This document shows positions 1 to 5,476 of a stretch of 9,551 nucleotides of DNA, piece after piece. A model generated the notes under the pieces. That model ran no database searches, was not told the origin of the DNA, and saw only the letters and a list, made by a program, of their open reading frames with translations. Position numbers and translations under genes: made by a program. Numbering within the stretch: the first letter of the stretch is position 1; each line of letters begins with the position of its first letter. Source of the DNA: Streptomyces sp. NRRL F-5630 (GTDB lineage Bacteria > Actinomycetota > Actinomycetes > Streptomycetales > Streptomycetaceae); contig NZ_JOGO01000121.1 of the NCBI RefSeq assembly GCF_000719475.1, positions 1-9,551 of the forward strand, read 5' to 3'.

Positions 1-48
1 GACCTCCGTGTGCGGTGCAGCTTAGACACCTCCACCACACCGGAGGTC
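1..48. repeat. Imperfect hairpin at the left edge
   Basis: Bases 1-8 (gacctccg) are the exact reverse complement of 41-48 (cggaggtc). After a one-base bulge at 40 the pairing continues between tgtg 9-12 and caca 36-39, giving a 12-bp interrupted stem with a loop of about 23 nt. It lies downstream of repB in that gene's direction of reading, so it could be a factor-independent terminator or a leftover of an attachment or operator site. Only the symmetry is seen; the function is a guess. Confidence 0.4.
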
Positions 49-56
49 TTCGTCAT
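1..56 (-). CDS. Possible start of an unidentified gene running off the left edge
   Basis: An ATG at 56-54 on the minus strand opens a frame that stays open to the edge and reads MTKTSGVVEVSKLHRTRR. Its codons mostly end in G or C, and it would be the next gene after repB in the same direction. Against it: no clear ribosome binding site precedes the ATG, and only 18 codons are visible. The opposite strand is also open from base 1 to a TGA at 67-69, but that reading contains a TTA codon, which is rare in Streptomyces. No family is recognised. The stretch 57-283 between this ATG and repB shows no protein-like frame on either strand, only a short tandem repeat (ggcgccaag twice, 12 bp apart) near 195-217. 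Confidence 0.2.
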   Translation of the reverse strand, partial: MTKTSGVVEVSKLHRTRR

Positions 57-283
57 GATCAAGACCTGACCCGCGTTAACAACGCTCGTGATCAATACAG
101 CTAGGGGCTCGCGTGTTGGCCATCGCTCCGCACCGATGGTGACCGCCTGCGAAGTCGTGGCGTCCGGCCCAGCGTGCCGCCTCCCCGGCACGGCGCCAAG
201 ATCGGCGCCAAGGTCGACACGGCGCTGCTCTCCACTGCGGAGATGCCGACAGCCTCCAGGCACTCGCGCCCGGGCGGCTGACC

Positions 284-583
284 CTACTCGTGGGTGTCAC
301 CGGCAGCGGCGTAGCGGGTGAGATCGACACCGGCTGAGCGGGCTTCCCTGAGCCGGGTGGACACGAGGCCAGTGGAAACATTCAGCTCGCGAGCGATCTC
401 GTAGCCCTTCAGTCCCTGCCGGTGCAGCTCGACGATCTGGTCCCGTCGTTGCCGGGAGCGGGCCTCGTACGCTGTGCGATCCTCAGCGACCATGCGGACC
501 ACCGTCCGTGGGGACACTCCGAACCGGTCCGCGAGCTCACGGGCGGTCACGGTGCGACGTTCACGCCTGGGCTCCTGCGTCAC
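284..583 (-). CDS. repB: RepB-like small helix-turn-helix replication protein
   Basis: Predicted 99-aa DNA-binding protein. I place the start at the GTG at 583-581, not at an upstream ATG: a purine-rich gagggggaagg lies just before it, and GTG overlaps the repA stop as GTGA (580-583), a standard coupling arrangement. Two helix-turn-helix segments are visible: residues about 13-31 (TARELADRFGVSPRTVVRM) and about 58-77 (LKGYEIARELNVSTGLVSTR), separated by a basic stretch. The arrangement of a primase-like RepA followed by a small HTH protein in a coupled operon matches the theta-replicating pAL5000-type plasmids of actinomycetes, where RepB binds the origin and assists RepA. The likely targets are the two direct repeats upstream of repA (1532-1650). 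The role is inferred from family and position; a purely regulatory role in repA transcription is possible. Confidence 0.82.
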   Translation of the reverse strand: MTQEPRRERRTVTARELADRFGVSPRTVVRMVAEDRTAYEARSRQRRDQIVELHRQGLKGYEIARELNVSTGLVSTRLREARSAGVDLTRYAAAGDTHE

Positions 584-1479
584 GCCTTCCCCCTCATGTA
601 CTCCAGCATCGCTTCGGTGCGCTCCTCCCGGCGTGCAGCACGCGCCTGACCGCTCTTCTTGCCGCGGGCGGACTGGATGGCGACGAAGGTAGCTTCGTAG
701 ACCGCCGCACCGTCCTTCCACATCCTCGACCGCGTCGTGATCCACCGGTGGATGCTGTTAGCGATCGCACGCGCCTCCACGGCCGGAAGCGGCTCAGCGA
801 ATTCGGCGTTGCGCGTATGGACTTCGGCGTGGATCGCGGTGTGCAGAGTTTCCGGGCTGCCGAAGTGGTGGCGAACCTCGCGGTACGCCCAGGTCCGGGC
901 CGTCTCGAAGATCGAGCAGTTACGCCCCAGCCCTGTGATGTTAGTGCGGAACCGCTTGGTCTCCCGCCAGCGCAAAGGCGGCATATGGCCGTCCAGCGCA
1001 TCCTCCAGGCCGCCGAGCGTGTGGAGTCCGCCGTGGATCCACTCGGTGCTCCAGTCCGCGTGCAGCGGATTCTTCGTCATCAGCCCCGAATACGCCGCAT
1101 CGCCGTCCAGGGCGCGGCGCAGGCCCTCGGTGACTGCGGCGGCGTAGGCCAGAGGCTTGCGCCGCGCGTACTCGGTCCGCGTCACCGCCTCCGCCAGAGC
1201 CCACACCGCATGAGCGTGCCCATTCACCGGGTTCTCCACGACCGCGTTGGGCAGCGGATGCGACCCCACCGACGACACCGCCCGCAGCACCGCATCCGAG
1301 TGGTCCACATCCACGACGAGGAGATTGCTCACGGCCGATGGATTCGCCTCCACATACCGACGGGTCATCGCCACCGGCCGCCGCTCACGCCGAACCCCCT
1401 CATGCAGCCAGTTCGTGGCGTACGGCCGCAACGGCAGCCACAACTCATCCCACTGCACTCCGGGCAACTCGACGTTCAT
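580..1479 (-). CDS. repA: RepA theta-type plasmid replication initiator (replicase/primase family)
   Basis: A 299-aa initiator that would bind the origin and synthesise the primer for theta replication. Recognisable features in order: an aspartate pair in LLVVDVDH (53-60), as in the catalytic centre of primase-like replicases; NPVNGHAHAVWAL (83-95), with the conserved histidines; SGLMTKNPLH (131-140); GRNCSIFETARTWAYR (185-200); and a PriCT-1-like segment, NAEFAEPLPAVEARAIANSI (224-243). The C-terminal 30 residues are basic and probably touch DNA. The length fits the pAL5000/ColE2-like RepA families (about 300 aa). The gene is complete, with repB directly coupled behind it and the repeat-bearing origin 50-170 bp ahead. 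The ATG at 1479 lacks a strong ribosome binding site. A four-codon frame (ATG at 1490, MISA, TGA) ends exactly across the repA ATG (ATGA), so reinitiation is conceivable. Family assignment is secure; whether it still drives replication is inferred from intactness. Confidence 0.92.
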   Translation of the reverse strand: MNVELPGVQWDELWLPLRPYATNWLHEGVRRERRPVAMTRRYVEANPSAVSNLLVVDVDHSDAVLRAVSSVGSHPLPNAVVENPVNGHAHAVWALAEAVTRTEYARRKPLAYAAAVTEGLRRALDGDAAYSGLMTKNPLHADWSTEWIHGGLHTLGGLEDALDGHMPPLRWRETKRFRTNITGLGRNCSIFETARTWAYREVRHHFGSPETLHTAIHAEVHTRNAEFAEPLPAVEARAIANSIHRWITTRSRMWKDGAAVYEATFVAIQSARGKKSGQARAARREERTEAMLEYMRGKA

Positions 1480-1531
1480 GCGCTGATCATCCCGGGCCGA
1501 CCCAGCCGGGGGAGTCCGGACACGCCACAGT

Positions 1532-1565
1532 CTTCAAAGTCCGTCATAAACCAAGTCAGATGATT
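1532..1565. repeat. Origin direct repeat, copy 1
   Basis: A 34-bp unit beginning cttcaaagtccg, matching 30 of 34 positions of copy 2 at 1616-1649, with a start-to-start distance of 84 bp. It lies about 53 bp upstream of the repA start, where actinomycete repA/repB plasmids keep their origin. The differences are at 1544, 1547, 1548 and 1563. The dyad (aacca...tggtt) that is perfect in copy 2 is imperfect here. A likely RepB or RepA binding site, by position. Confidence 0.75.
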
Positions 1566-1598
1566 GCGGGGCTCCCGCCTTTCCCCTGGAGCCCCGCA
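1565..1598. repeat. Hairpin between the origin repeats
   Basis: Bases 1565-1575 (tgcggggctcc) and 1588-1598 (ggagccccgca) are perfect reverse complements: an 11-bp, GC-rich stem with a 12-nt loop rich in pyrimidines on the plus strand. It sits between the two direct repeats, upstream of repA. It may act as a primer or unwinding structure in the origin, as a terminator shielding repA from upstream transcription, or as a leader structure in the repA message. The structure is certain; the role is inferred. Confidence 0.65.
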
Positions 1599-1615
1599 CT
1601 GTCGCTATGCCGGAC

Positions 1616-1649
1616 CTTCAAAGTCCGCCACGAACCAAGTCAGATGGTT
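1616..1649. repeat. Origin direct repeat, copy 2
   Basis: Second copy of the 34-bp unit. The stretch gaacca (1632-1637) and tggttc (1645-1650) forms a perfect 6-bp inverted repeat around agtcaga, as expected for a dimeric helix-turn-helix protein. The 84-bp distance to copy 1 equals eight turns of B-DNA at 10.5 bp per turn, so proteins on the two copies would lie on the same face. The probable ligand is RepB. Confidence 0.75.
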
Positions 1650-1748
1650 CACCTCTCCCCGCGCCGGAAACCACGACCTACCCCCAATTTCCCGATCAGC
1701 CCCGGTCGCCCCGTAGTGCGCTGGGGGACTCCCCGAAGGCCCCGGGCC

Positions 1749-1962
1749 CTACACACACGCCAGTGCGATGCCGCACACGCCCGTGTAGTCGGCGTCCTCC
1801 ACGGGCCGTACGTGCTCGGGGCCCGCACCCACACAGGTACTGCGCCGCCAGGCCCTCACCGACGTTGCGGTACAGCGGTAGCGCGAGGCGGTAGCGCTAC
1901 CTGTCCGCAAGCTGTCGCCGCGTGAGGAGCCGCCCGCGGACCTCCTGGCCGTCCACGAACAC
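1749..1962 (-). pseudogene. Possible degenerate small gene upstream of the origin
   Basis: On the minus strand a GTG at 1962-1960 starts a protein-like frame (VFVDGQEVRGRLLTRRQLAD) that stops at a TAG at 1899-1897. The same frame beyond the stop is again protein-like (RYRLALPLYRNVGEGLAAQY), and a shifted frame then reads EHVRPVEDADYTGVCGIALA before a stop at 1751-1749. The pattern fits a small gene carrying one nonsense mutation and one frameshift, but no family is recognised and the case rests only on how protein-like the pieces look. The stretch 1660-1748 between this and the origin shows nothing identifiable. Confidence 0.2.
1890..1901. promoter_or_regulatory. 12-bp perfect palindrome, possible operator
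   Basis: ggtagcgctacc is its own reverse complement. Its left part recurs 13 bp upstream (gcggtagcgc at 1875-1884 and 1888-1897). Palindromes of this size are common operators for dimeric repressors in actinomycete plasmids. Here it overlaps the stop codon of the degenerate frame and lies about 410 bp upstream of repA. No regulator can be paired with it from this window. Confidence 0.3.
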
Positions 1963-2020
1963 ACCCCATACCCGCGGCGCTCACCCCCGCTCACGGCCTC
2001 GCCGCCCGGCACGCCCAGCC

Positions 2021-2052
2021 CGCGCCCCGGCCGCCGAGGCGGCCGGGGCGCG
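2021..2052. terminator. 15-bp-stem hairpin terminator behind the hemopexin gene end
   Basis: Bases 2021-2035 and 2038-2052 are perfect reverse complements (arm cgcgccccggccgcc), leaving a 2-nt centre (ga). The stem is almost entirely G/C and begins 55 bp past the stop codon of the minus-strand hemopexin fragment. It lacks a T-run on either side, as is usual for strong stem terminators in Streptomyces. A second, weaker hairpin (cccgcc 2070-2075 with ggcggg 2079-2084) sits between it and the stop codon. It probably came along as the native terminator of the hemopexin gene and now insulates the origin region. Confidence 0.7.
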
Positions 2053-2106
2053 CCTGAGTGCGTCGCGGGCCCGCCGCCGGCGGGTTGCTGTTCAGTCGGG
2101 GCTGGG

Positions 2107-2328
2107 TCAGCTGAAGAAGATCCAGTTGCCCTTGATGGCCTTGGGGTAGCCGCTGTCGGCGCGGTCGGCGTCGAGGTCGTAGCGGACGTACTGGTCGTCC
2201 TTGAAGAAGTAGCCCACGTTCGGCTGGTCGCGGCGGTTGAGCGTGGCGTCCACGCCCCGGGTGAAGGAGTCCGGGAGCCCGTCCCAGTTCCCGGCGATCG
2301 GCTTGGCCCCGCTGACGCCCTTGTCGGC
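2107..2328 (-). pseudogene. 3' fragment of a hemopexin-repeat protein gene
   Basis: About 73 C-terminal residues ending at a TGA (2109-2107). The hemopexin-like blade pattern is clear: YFFKDDQYVRYD, then ADRADSGYPKAIKGNW, preceded by the end of the previous blade (KGVSGAKPIAGNWDGLP) and GVDATLNR. In Streptomyces such beta-propeller repeats occur in secreted or surface proteins. No start codon or signal peptide is present: the protein-like sequence ends abruptly near 2328, where the opposite-strand DUF1917-like fragment begins. The frame continues rightward without a stop, but that extension is merely antisense to the neighbour. The remnant is too short to fold into a propeller. It is followed by the strong hairpin at 2021-2052. 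Confidence 0.75.
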
Positions 2329-2664
2329 TACCGCAGCAAAGCAGCCACGCTCATCAACACCCGCACCAAGACCGATGACACCCGCCGCCCCATCTGCATC
2401 TACACCCAAGACTGGCGCGACATCGAAGACGTCCAACGAGTACTGACCGCCCTCCGCGCCCTCGGCATCGCCGACGTCCTGCTCTACAAGACCGACAGCG
2501 ACACCCTCAACGGCCACTACGGAACCGGCGCCAGCACCTTCGTCGCCCCCGCCACCAAGCAGAAACTGATCATCCCCAAACGCACGCGAGAAGCCCTCGA
2601 ACGCCACCACACGGCACGTGCCCAGGCCCGAGCTGCTGCAACCCGCAGAAAAAATCAGCACTGA
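2329..2664 (+). pseudogene. 3' fragment of a DUF1917/Bles03-like (putative phosphothreonine lyase domain) gene
   Basis: About 111 codons in one frame from about 2329 to a TGA at 2662-2664. The sequence is well-formed protein: RPICIYTQDWRDIEDVQRV, then LTALRALGIADVLLYKTDSD and TLNGHYGTGASTFVA, followed by a basic tail (ERHHTARAQARAAATRRKNQ). The pattern (I)Y(T)xDWxDxxDVxRVLxxLRxLG followed by YKTDxxTxxGxYGxGxS recalls the C-terminal half of the DUF1917/Bles03-like family annotated in Streptomyces as putative phosphothreonine lyase domain proteins. The assignment is from memory of the family pattern and is moderately sure. No start codon or ribosome binding site precedes it: the N-terminal half is missing, and upstream sequence belongs to the hemopexin fragment on the other strand. 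It is almost certainly non-functional. Confidence 0.6.
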
Positions 2665-2932
2665 AACACACCTGACACCGCAAGCGCTCCCGCGCGCACC
2701 ACCGCTCGGGGCAGGACCAGCCCACCACCCAGCACCGGCAGGTCAGGCGGGGCCTCGGTGCTCGCCGCAGCTCTCCACGAGCAGACCTGCACGGGCCGAC
2801 CACGGCGTCTCTGGCGAGGGCGGACACCGGCCCCCGGGAGCTCGCCCAGCGCGAGGCGCCACCGCGCCCAGGAGGCCCGCGCCGAAGCGGAGGACAAGCG
2901 GCGCCGTGCTGAGCGGGAGGCACAGCGCGCGG

Positions 2933-3180
2933 TGCGGGCGGAAGTTCAATGACGAGCGCTGGGAGGAGATCAGCGCGCACCGGATAGCCGTCCCGGCCGG
3001 GGACAGATCGGTGTGCGGTCCGTGCCGCGCGGACGACGTCGCCCGCCAGGAGGCCGAAGCCGAAGCCGCCCACCTTGCGGCCACCCGCGCCGCCGGGGGA
3101 GGGACCCGAGCCAGACCGGGGCCGCGGCTGGTTCCGCCGGCGGACCTGTCCGTCATGCTACGGGGCCCGGGGGACAAGCG
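2933..3180 (+). pseudogene. Decayed zinc-ribbon-like gene fragment
   Basis: One frame reads CGRKFNDERWEEISAHRIAV, then PAGDRSVCGPCRADDVARQ and an alanine/glutamate-rich helix (EAEAEAAHLAATRAA), before losing protein character at about 3100. A second frame then picks up as GRGWFRRRTCPSCYGARGTS (about 3120-3180). Just upstream (about 2860-2950), a third frame gives a charged helical run, RAQEARAEAEDKRRRAEREA. The cysteines (C at 2933, CGPC near 3017-3028, CPSC near 3141-3152) suggest a small zinc-binding protein with a charged coiled-coil linker, broken by at least two frame changes. I cannot name the family. The surroundings, 2665-2860 and 3181-3300, show nothing identifiable. The stretch lies between the DUF1917 remnant and the defence operon and looks like worn-out accessory DNA. 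Confidence 0.35.
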
Positions 3181-3307
3181 TCCTCCGGGCTCAGCCTGCG
3201 CTCGCTGGCAGCGCCTCGGATCGCCTGACCGTGATCCTTGCTCGGTCGAGGGAATGAGCGGCACATGACTTCGGCTGCTGCCACCAGGCCGGTTAGCATC
3301 CTGCGCC

Positions 3308-3406
3308 GTCGCCCCGTACGTCGACCGCGACGTCCTCGCCAGGGAGGACGCCCAGCGCCGAGCCCTGACCGCCTTCCTGAACGGCTGGGAGAGGGGGCGG
3401 GGGAAC
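3308..3406 (+). pseudogene. Protein-like relic in frame with gajA
   Basis: The frame VAPYVDRDVLAREDAQRRAL followed by TAFLNGWERGRGN has nearly every codon ending in G or C and reads as the amphipathic end of a protein. It has no start codon of its own (the frame is open back to a TGA at 3266-3268) and no stop before gajA: the same frame runs on through less coding-like bases (3407-3487) into the gajA ATG. It is most likely a leftover of a displaced gene rather than an N-terminal extension, because gajA has a good ribosome binding site at 3478-3484. No family is recognised. Confidence 0.3.
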
Positions 3407-3487
3407 GCGCAGGGAATTCGCCCCGCCGACACAGACGGCTCTGTAATGATGAATCACCACATCGCATCAGATGGCCAAAGGGGACGC

Positions 3488-5476
3488 ATGGGCCTGCACA
3501 TTTCGCGGATCGAGATACGCAACTTCCGCAACTTCCGGCACCTCGTCATCGACGACTTCCCCGCCCACGCCGTAATCGTCGGCGAGAACGGCGTCGGCAA
3601 GTCGAACCTGCTGGAAGCGATCCGCCTGGTTCTCGACCCGGCCATCTCCGACGCGCGGCGCATGCTGCGCGAGGAGGACATCTGGGAAGGGCACCCCGCA
3701 GGCCTCGCCGGCGGCGCCGAAGTGACCATTGTGGTCGAGCTGCGCGGCTTCGACGACGACGCTGACGCCAAGAGCATCCTGTCCAGTGCCACCGTCGACT
3801 TCGATCCCTACGTAGCGCGGCTGACCTACCGCTTCGCCCCGCGCACGGAGGTAGCGACCGCTGACGGCTCCCAGGTGCAGCCCGCCGGCCTGCCGCTGAC
3901 CGCGAAGGACTACGACGTCGTCGTCTTCGCCGGCGACCGTGAGACCAACGACGTGCGGGCCATCCGCCGCGAGGTGGCCCTGCGCGTCCTGCCGGCCCTG
4001 CGTGACGCCGAAGGAGACCTTCACAACTGGCGGCGCAGCCCAATGCGGGACCTCCTCGAACGGCTTCCCCTGGACCCGGCGAACCTGGAAGCCACCGCCT
4101 CAGCGATCGCCACCGCCGTCGACCAGCTCACCAAGGACGCAAACGTCGCCAAGCTCGAGGGGCACCTGACCGACCGGCTGGGAGAGATGTTCGGGCCGCG
4201 CCTGGCCCCCCAGCCCACCCTCGGCTTCGCCTCCTCCAAGCCGGACGAACTGATCCGCGCCGTACGTCTGTTCTTTGACACGGCCCGCCGCAGGAGCATC
4301 TCCGACACCAGCCTGGGCAGCGCCAACGTCATCTACCTCGGCCTGCTCCTCGAAGCCCTCAGCCAGCAGCGACTCGACGAAGAGTCCATCGCTACCCTCG
4401 TCGCCGTGGAGGAACCCGAAGCCCACCTCCACGTCACCCTCCAGCGACACCTCTTCGGGTATCTGCTGCGCACAGGGCCGTCGCTCATCCTCACCACCCA
4501 CAGCCCGCACATCGCCGCCGTCGCCCCTGTCCGTTCCTTCATCGCGCTGCGCGCCACGGAGAACGGCACGACCGGCGCCACCACGGCCGCCATCCCCGTC
4601 AGCGACAAGGAAGCCGCGGACCTGGAGCGCTACCTCGACGTCAGCCGCGCCGAGGTCCTCTTCGCCTCCGCCGTGGTGCTGGTCGAAGGACTGGCCGAGC
4701 TCTACATCCTCCCCGCCCTGGCCGAAGCCGCCGCCTTCGACCTCGACGCCTACGGCACCGTGGTGGCCAGCGCCCACGGCACCGACTTCAAGCCCTACCG
4801 GGCGCTCCTGGGCCCGAAGGGCCTCGACACCCCCCACGTGGTCATCACCGACGGAGACGCCGCCCTAGATAAGCGCGGTGTGCGGGAAGCTGGCCTCAAG
4901 CGGGGCGCGAAACTCCACCCGGAGGGATCCCGCAGCAAGGCACTCCTGGACCTGATCGCCCTCCTCCCGGAAACCGGTGCAGCCGACTACCGAACGACCC
5001 GCGCTCCCCTCGCCTCAGAACTCCAGGGCCACGGCATCTACATCGGCGCCCAGACCCTGGAGACCGACCTGTGCTCCCTGTTCGGCGAGGAGATCATCCA
5101 GGCCTTCGAGGAACTGAACGCCAACACCACCGCGCGAGACGACGTGAGCCGCGGGGTCGCCAACGAACGGAACACGACCGTCGACCCCGAGCTGCGGAAG
5201 AAGATGCTCAAGCGGATCGGCGAGCTCGGCAAGGGCCGCTTCGCACAGCGCCTCGCCGCACACATCGCACAGGTGGACCTGCAAGGACGCATCCGAGCCG
5301 CAACCCAGACCCCCTGGAACCTCCCCCTCGACGAGCAGGCCCTGCGCCACCTGGGCACAGCCTCCTACATCTTCCTGGCCATGGAACGCATCAGCCTCGC
5401 GGTCCGCGGAACCTCACTGCTCCCCGCCACCACGGCGCCGCACGCTAGCGGGCAGGCCAGCGATGCAGGTCAGTGA
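3488..5476 (+). CDS. gajA: OLD-family ATPase/TOPRIM endonuclease, GajA-like (Gabija defence)
   Basis: A 662-aa nuclease subunit. The N-terminal half is an SMC/ABC-type ATPase: ISRIEIRNFRNF (5-16), Walker A GENGVGKS (32-39), a signature-like segment SDTSLGSANV (272-281), Walker B VAVEEPEAHLH (305-315) and the switch-type TTHSPHI (336-342). The C-terminal half is a TOPRIM domain: VVLVEGLAE (396-404) with the catalytic-type glutamate, TDGD (454-457) with the DxD pair, then TLETDL (523-528) and GKGRFAQRLA (581-590), both typical of OLD nucleases. In Gabija, GajA assembles as a tetramer and cuts DNA when phage infection depletes nucleotides. I start it at the ATG at 3488, preceded by aaagggga, rather than at ATGs at 3446/3449 that lack a site. 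The helicase gene overlaps it by 14 bp, so they are one operon. All key motifs are intact. It is longer than the founding GajA (roughly 580 aa). A generic class 2 OLD nuclease is the alternative name. Confidence 0.9.
   Translation: MGLHISRIEIRNFRNFRHLVIDDFPAHAVIVGENGVGKSNLLEAIRLVLDPAISDARRMLREEDIWEGHPAGLAGGAEVTIVVELRGFDDDADAKSILSSATVDFDPYVARLTYRFAPRTEVATADGSQVQPAGLPLTAKDYDVVVFAGDRETNDVRAIRREVALRVLPALRDAEGDLHNWRRSPMRDLLERLPLDPANLEATASAIATAVDQLTKDANVAKLEGHLTDRLGEMFGPRLAPQPTLGFASSKPDELIRAVRLFFDTARRRSISDTSLGSANVIYLGLLLEALSQQRLDEESIATLVAVEEPEAHLHVTLQRHLFGYLLRTGPSLILTTHSPHIAAVAPVRSFIALRATENGTTGATTAAIPVSDKEAADLERYLDVSRAEVLFASAVVLVEGLAELYILPALAEAAAFDLDAYGTVVASAHGTDFKPYRALLGPKGLDTPHVVITDGDAALDKRGVREAGLKRGAKLHPEGSRSKALLDLIALLPETGAADYRTTRAPLASELQGHGIYIGAQTLETDLCSLFGEEIIQAFEELNANTTARDDVSRGVANERNTTVDPELRKKMLKRIGELGKGRFAQRLAAHIAQVDLQGRIRAATQTPWNLPLDEQALRHLGTASYIFLAMERISLAVRGTSLLPATTAPHASGQASDAGQ

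Noticed and set aside
284..745. Longer repB starting at the ATG at 745
   Set aside because: The first 54 codons lie inside repA in another frame and have no protein character; the GTG at 583 has the ribosome binding site and the GTGA coupling overlap.
508..1563. 351-codon plus-strand frame
   Set aside because: Arginine/proline-rich shadow antisense to repA and repB, both of which carry recognisable family motifs.
2107..2661. 184-aa minus-strand frame ending in hemopexin-like sequence
   Set aside because: Only the part below about 2328 is hemopexin. The remainder is antisense to the DUF1917-like fragment, which has the more protein-like reading, so the frame is a chimera.
2743..3432. 229-codon minus-strand frame
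   Set aside because: Low-complexity Arg/Ser/Pro composition antisense to decayed plus-strand fragments; no ribosome binding site and no motif.
3415..3450. Promoter of gajA using taatgat near 3444
   Set aside because: A -10-like sequence is present but no -35 element stands at the right distance; the small acaga/tctgt hairpin at 3431-3444 overlaps it.
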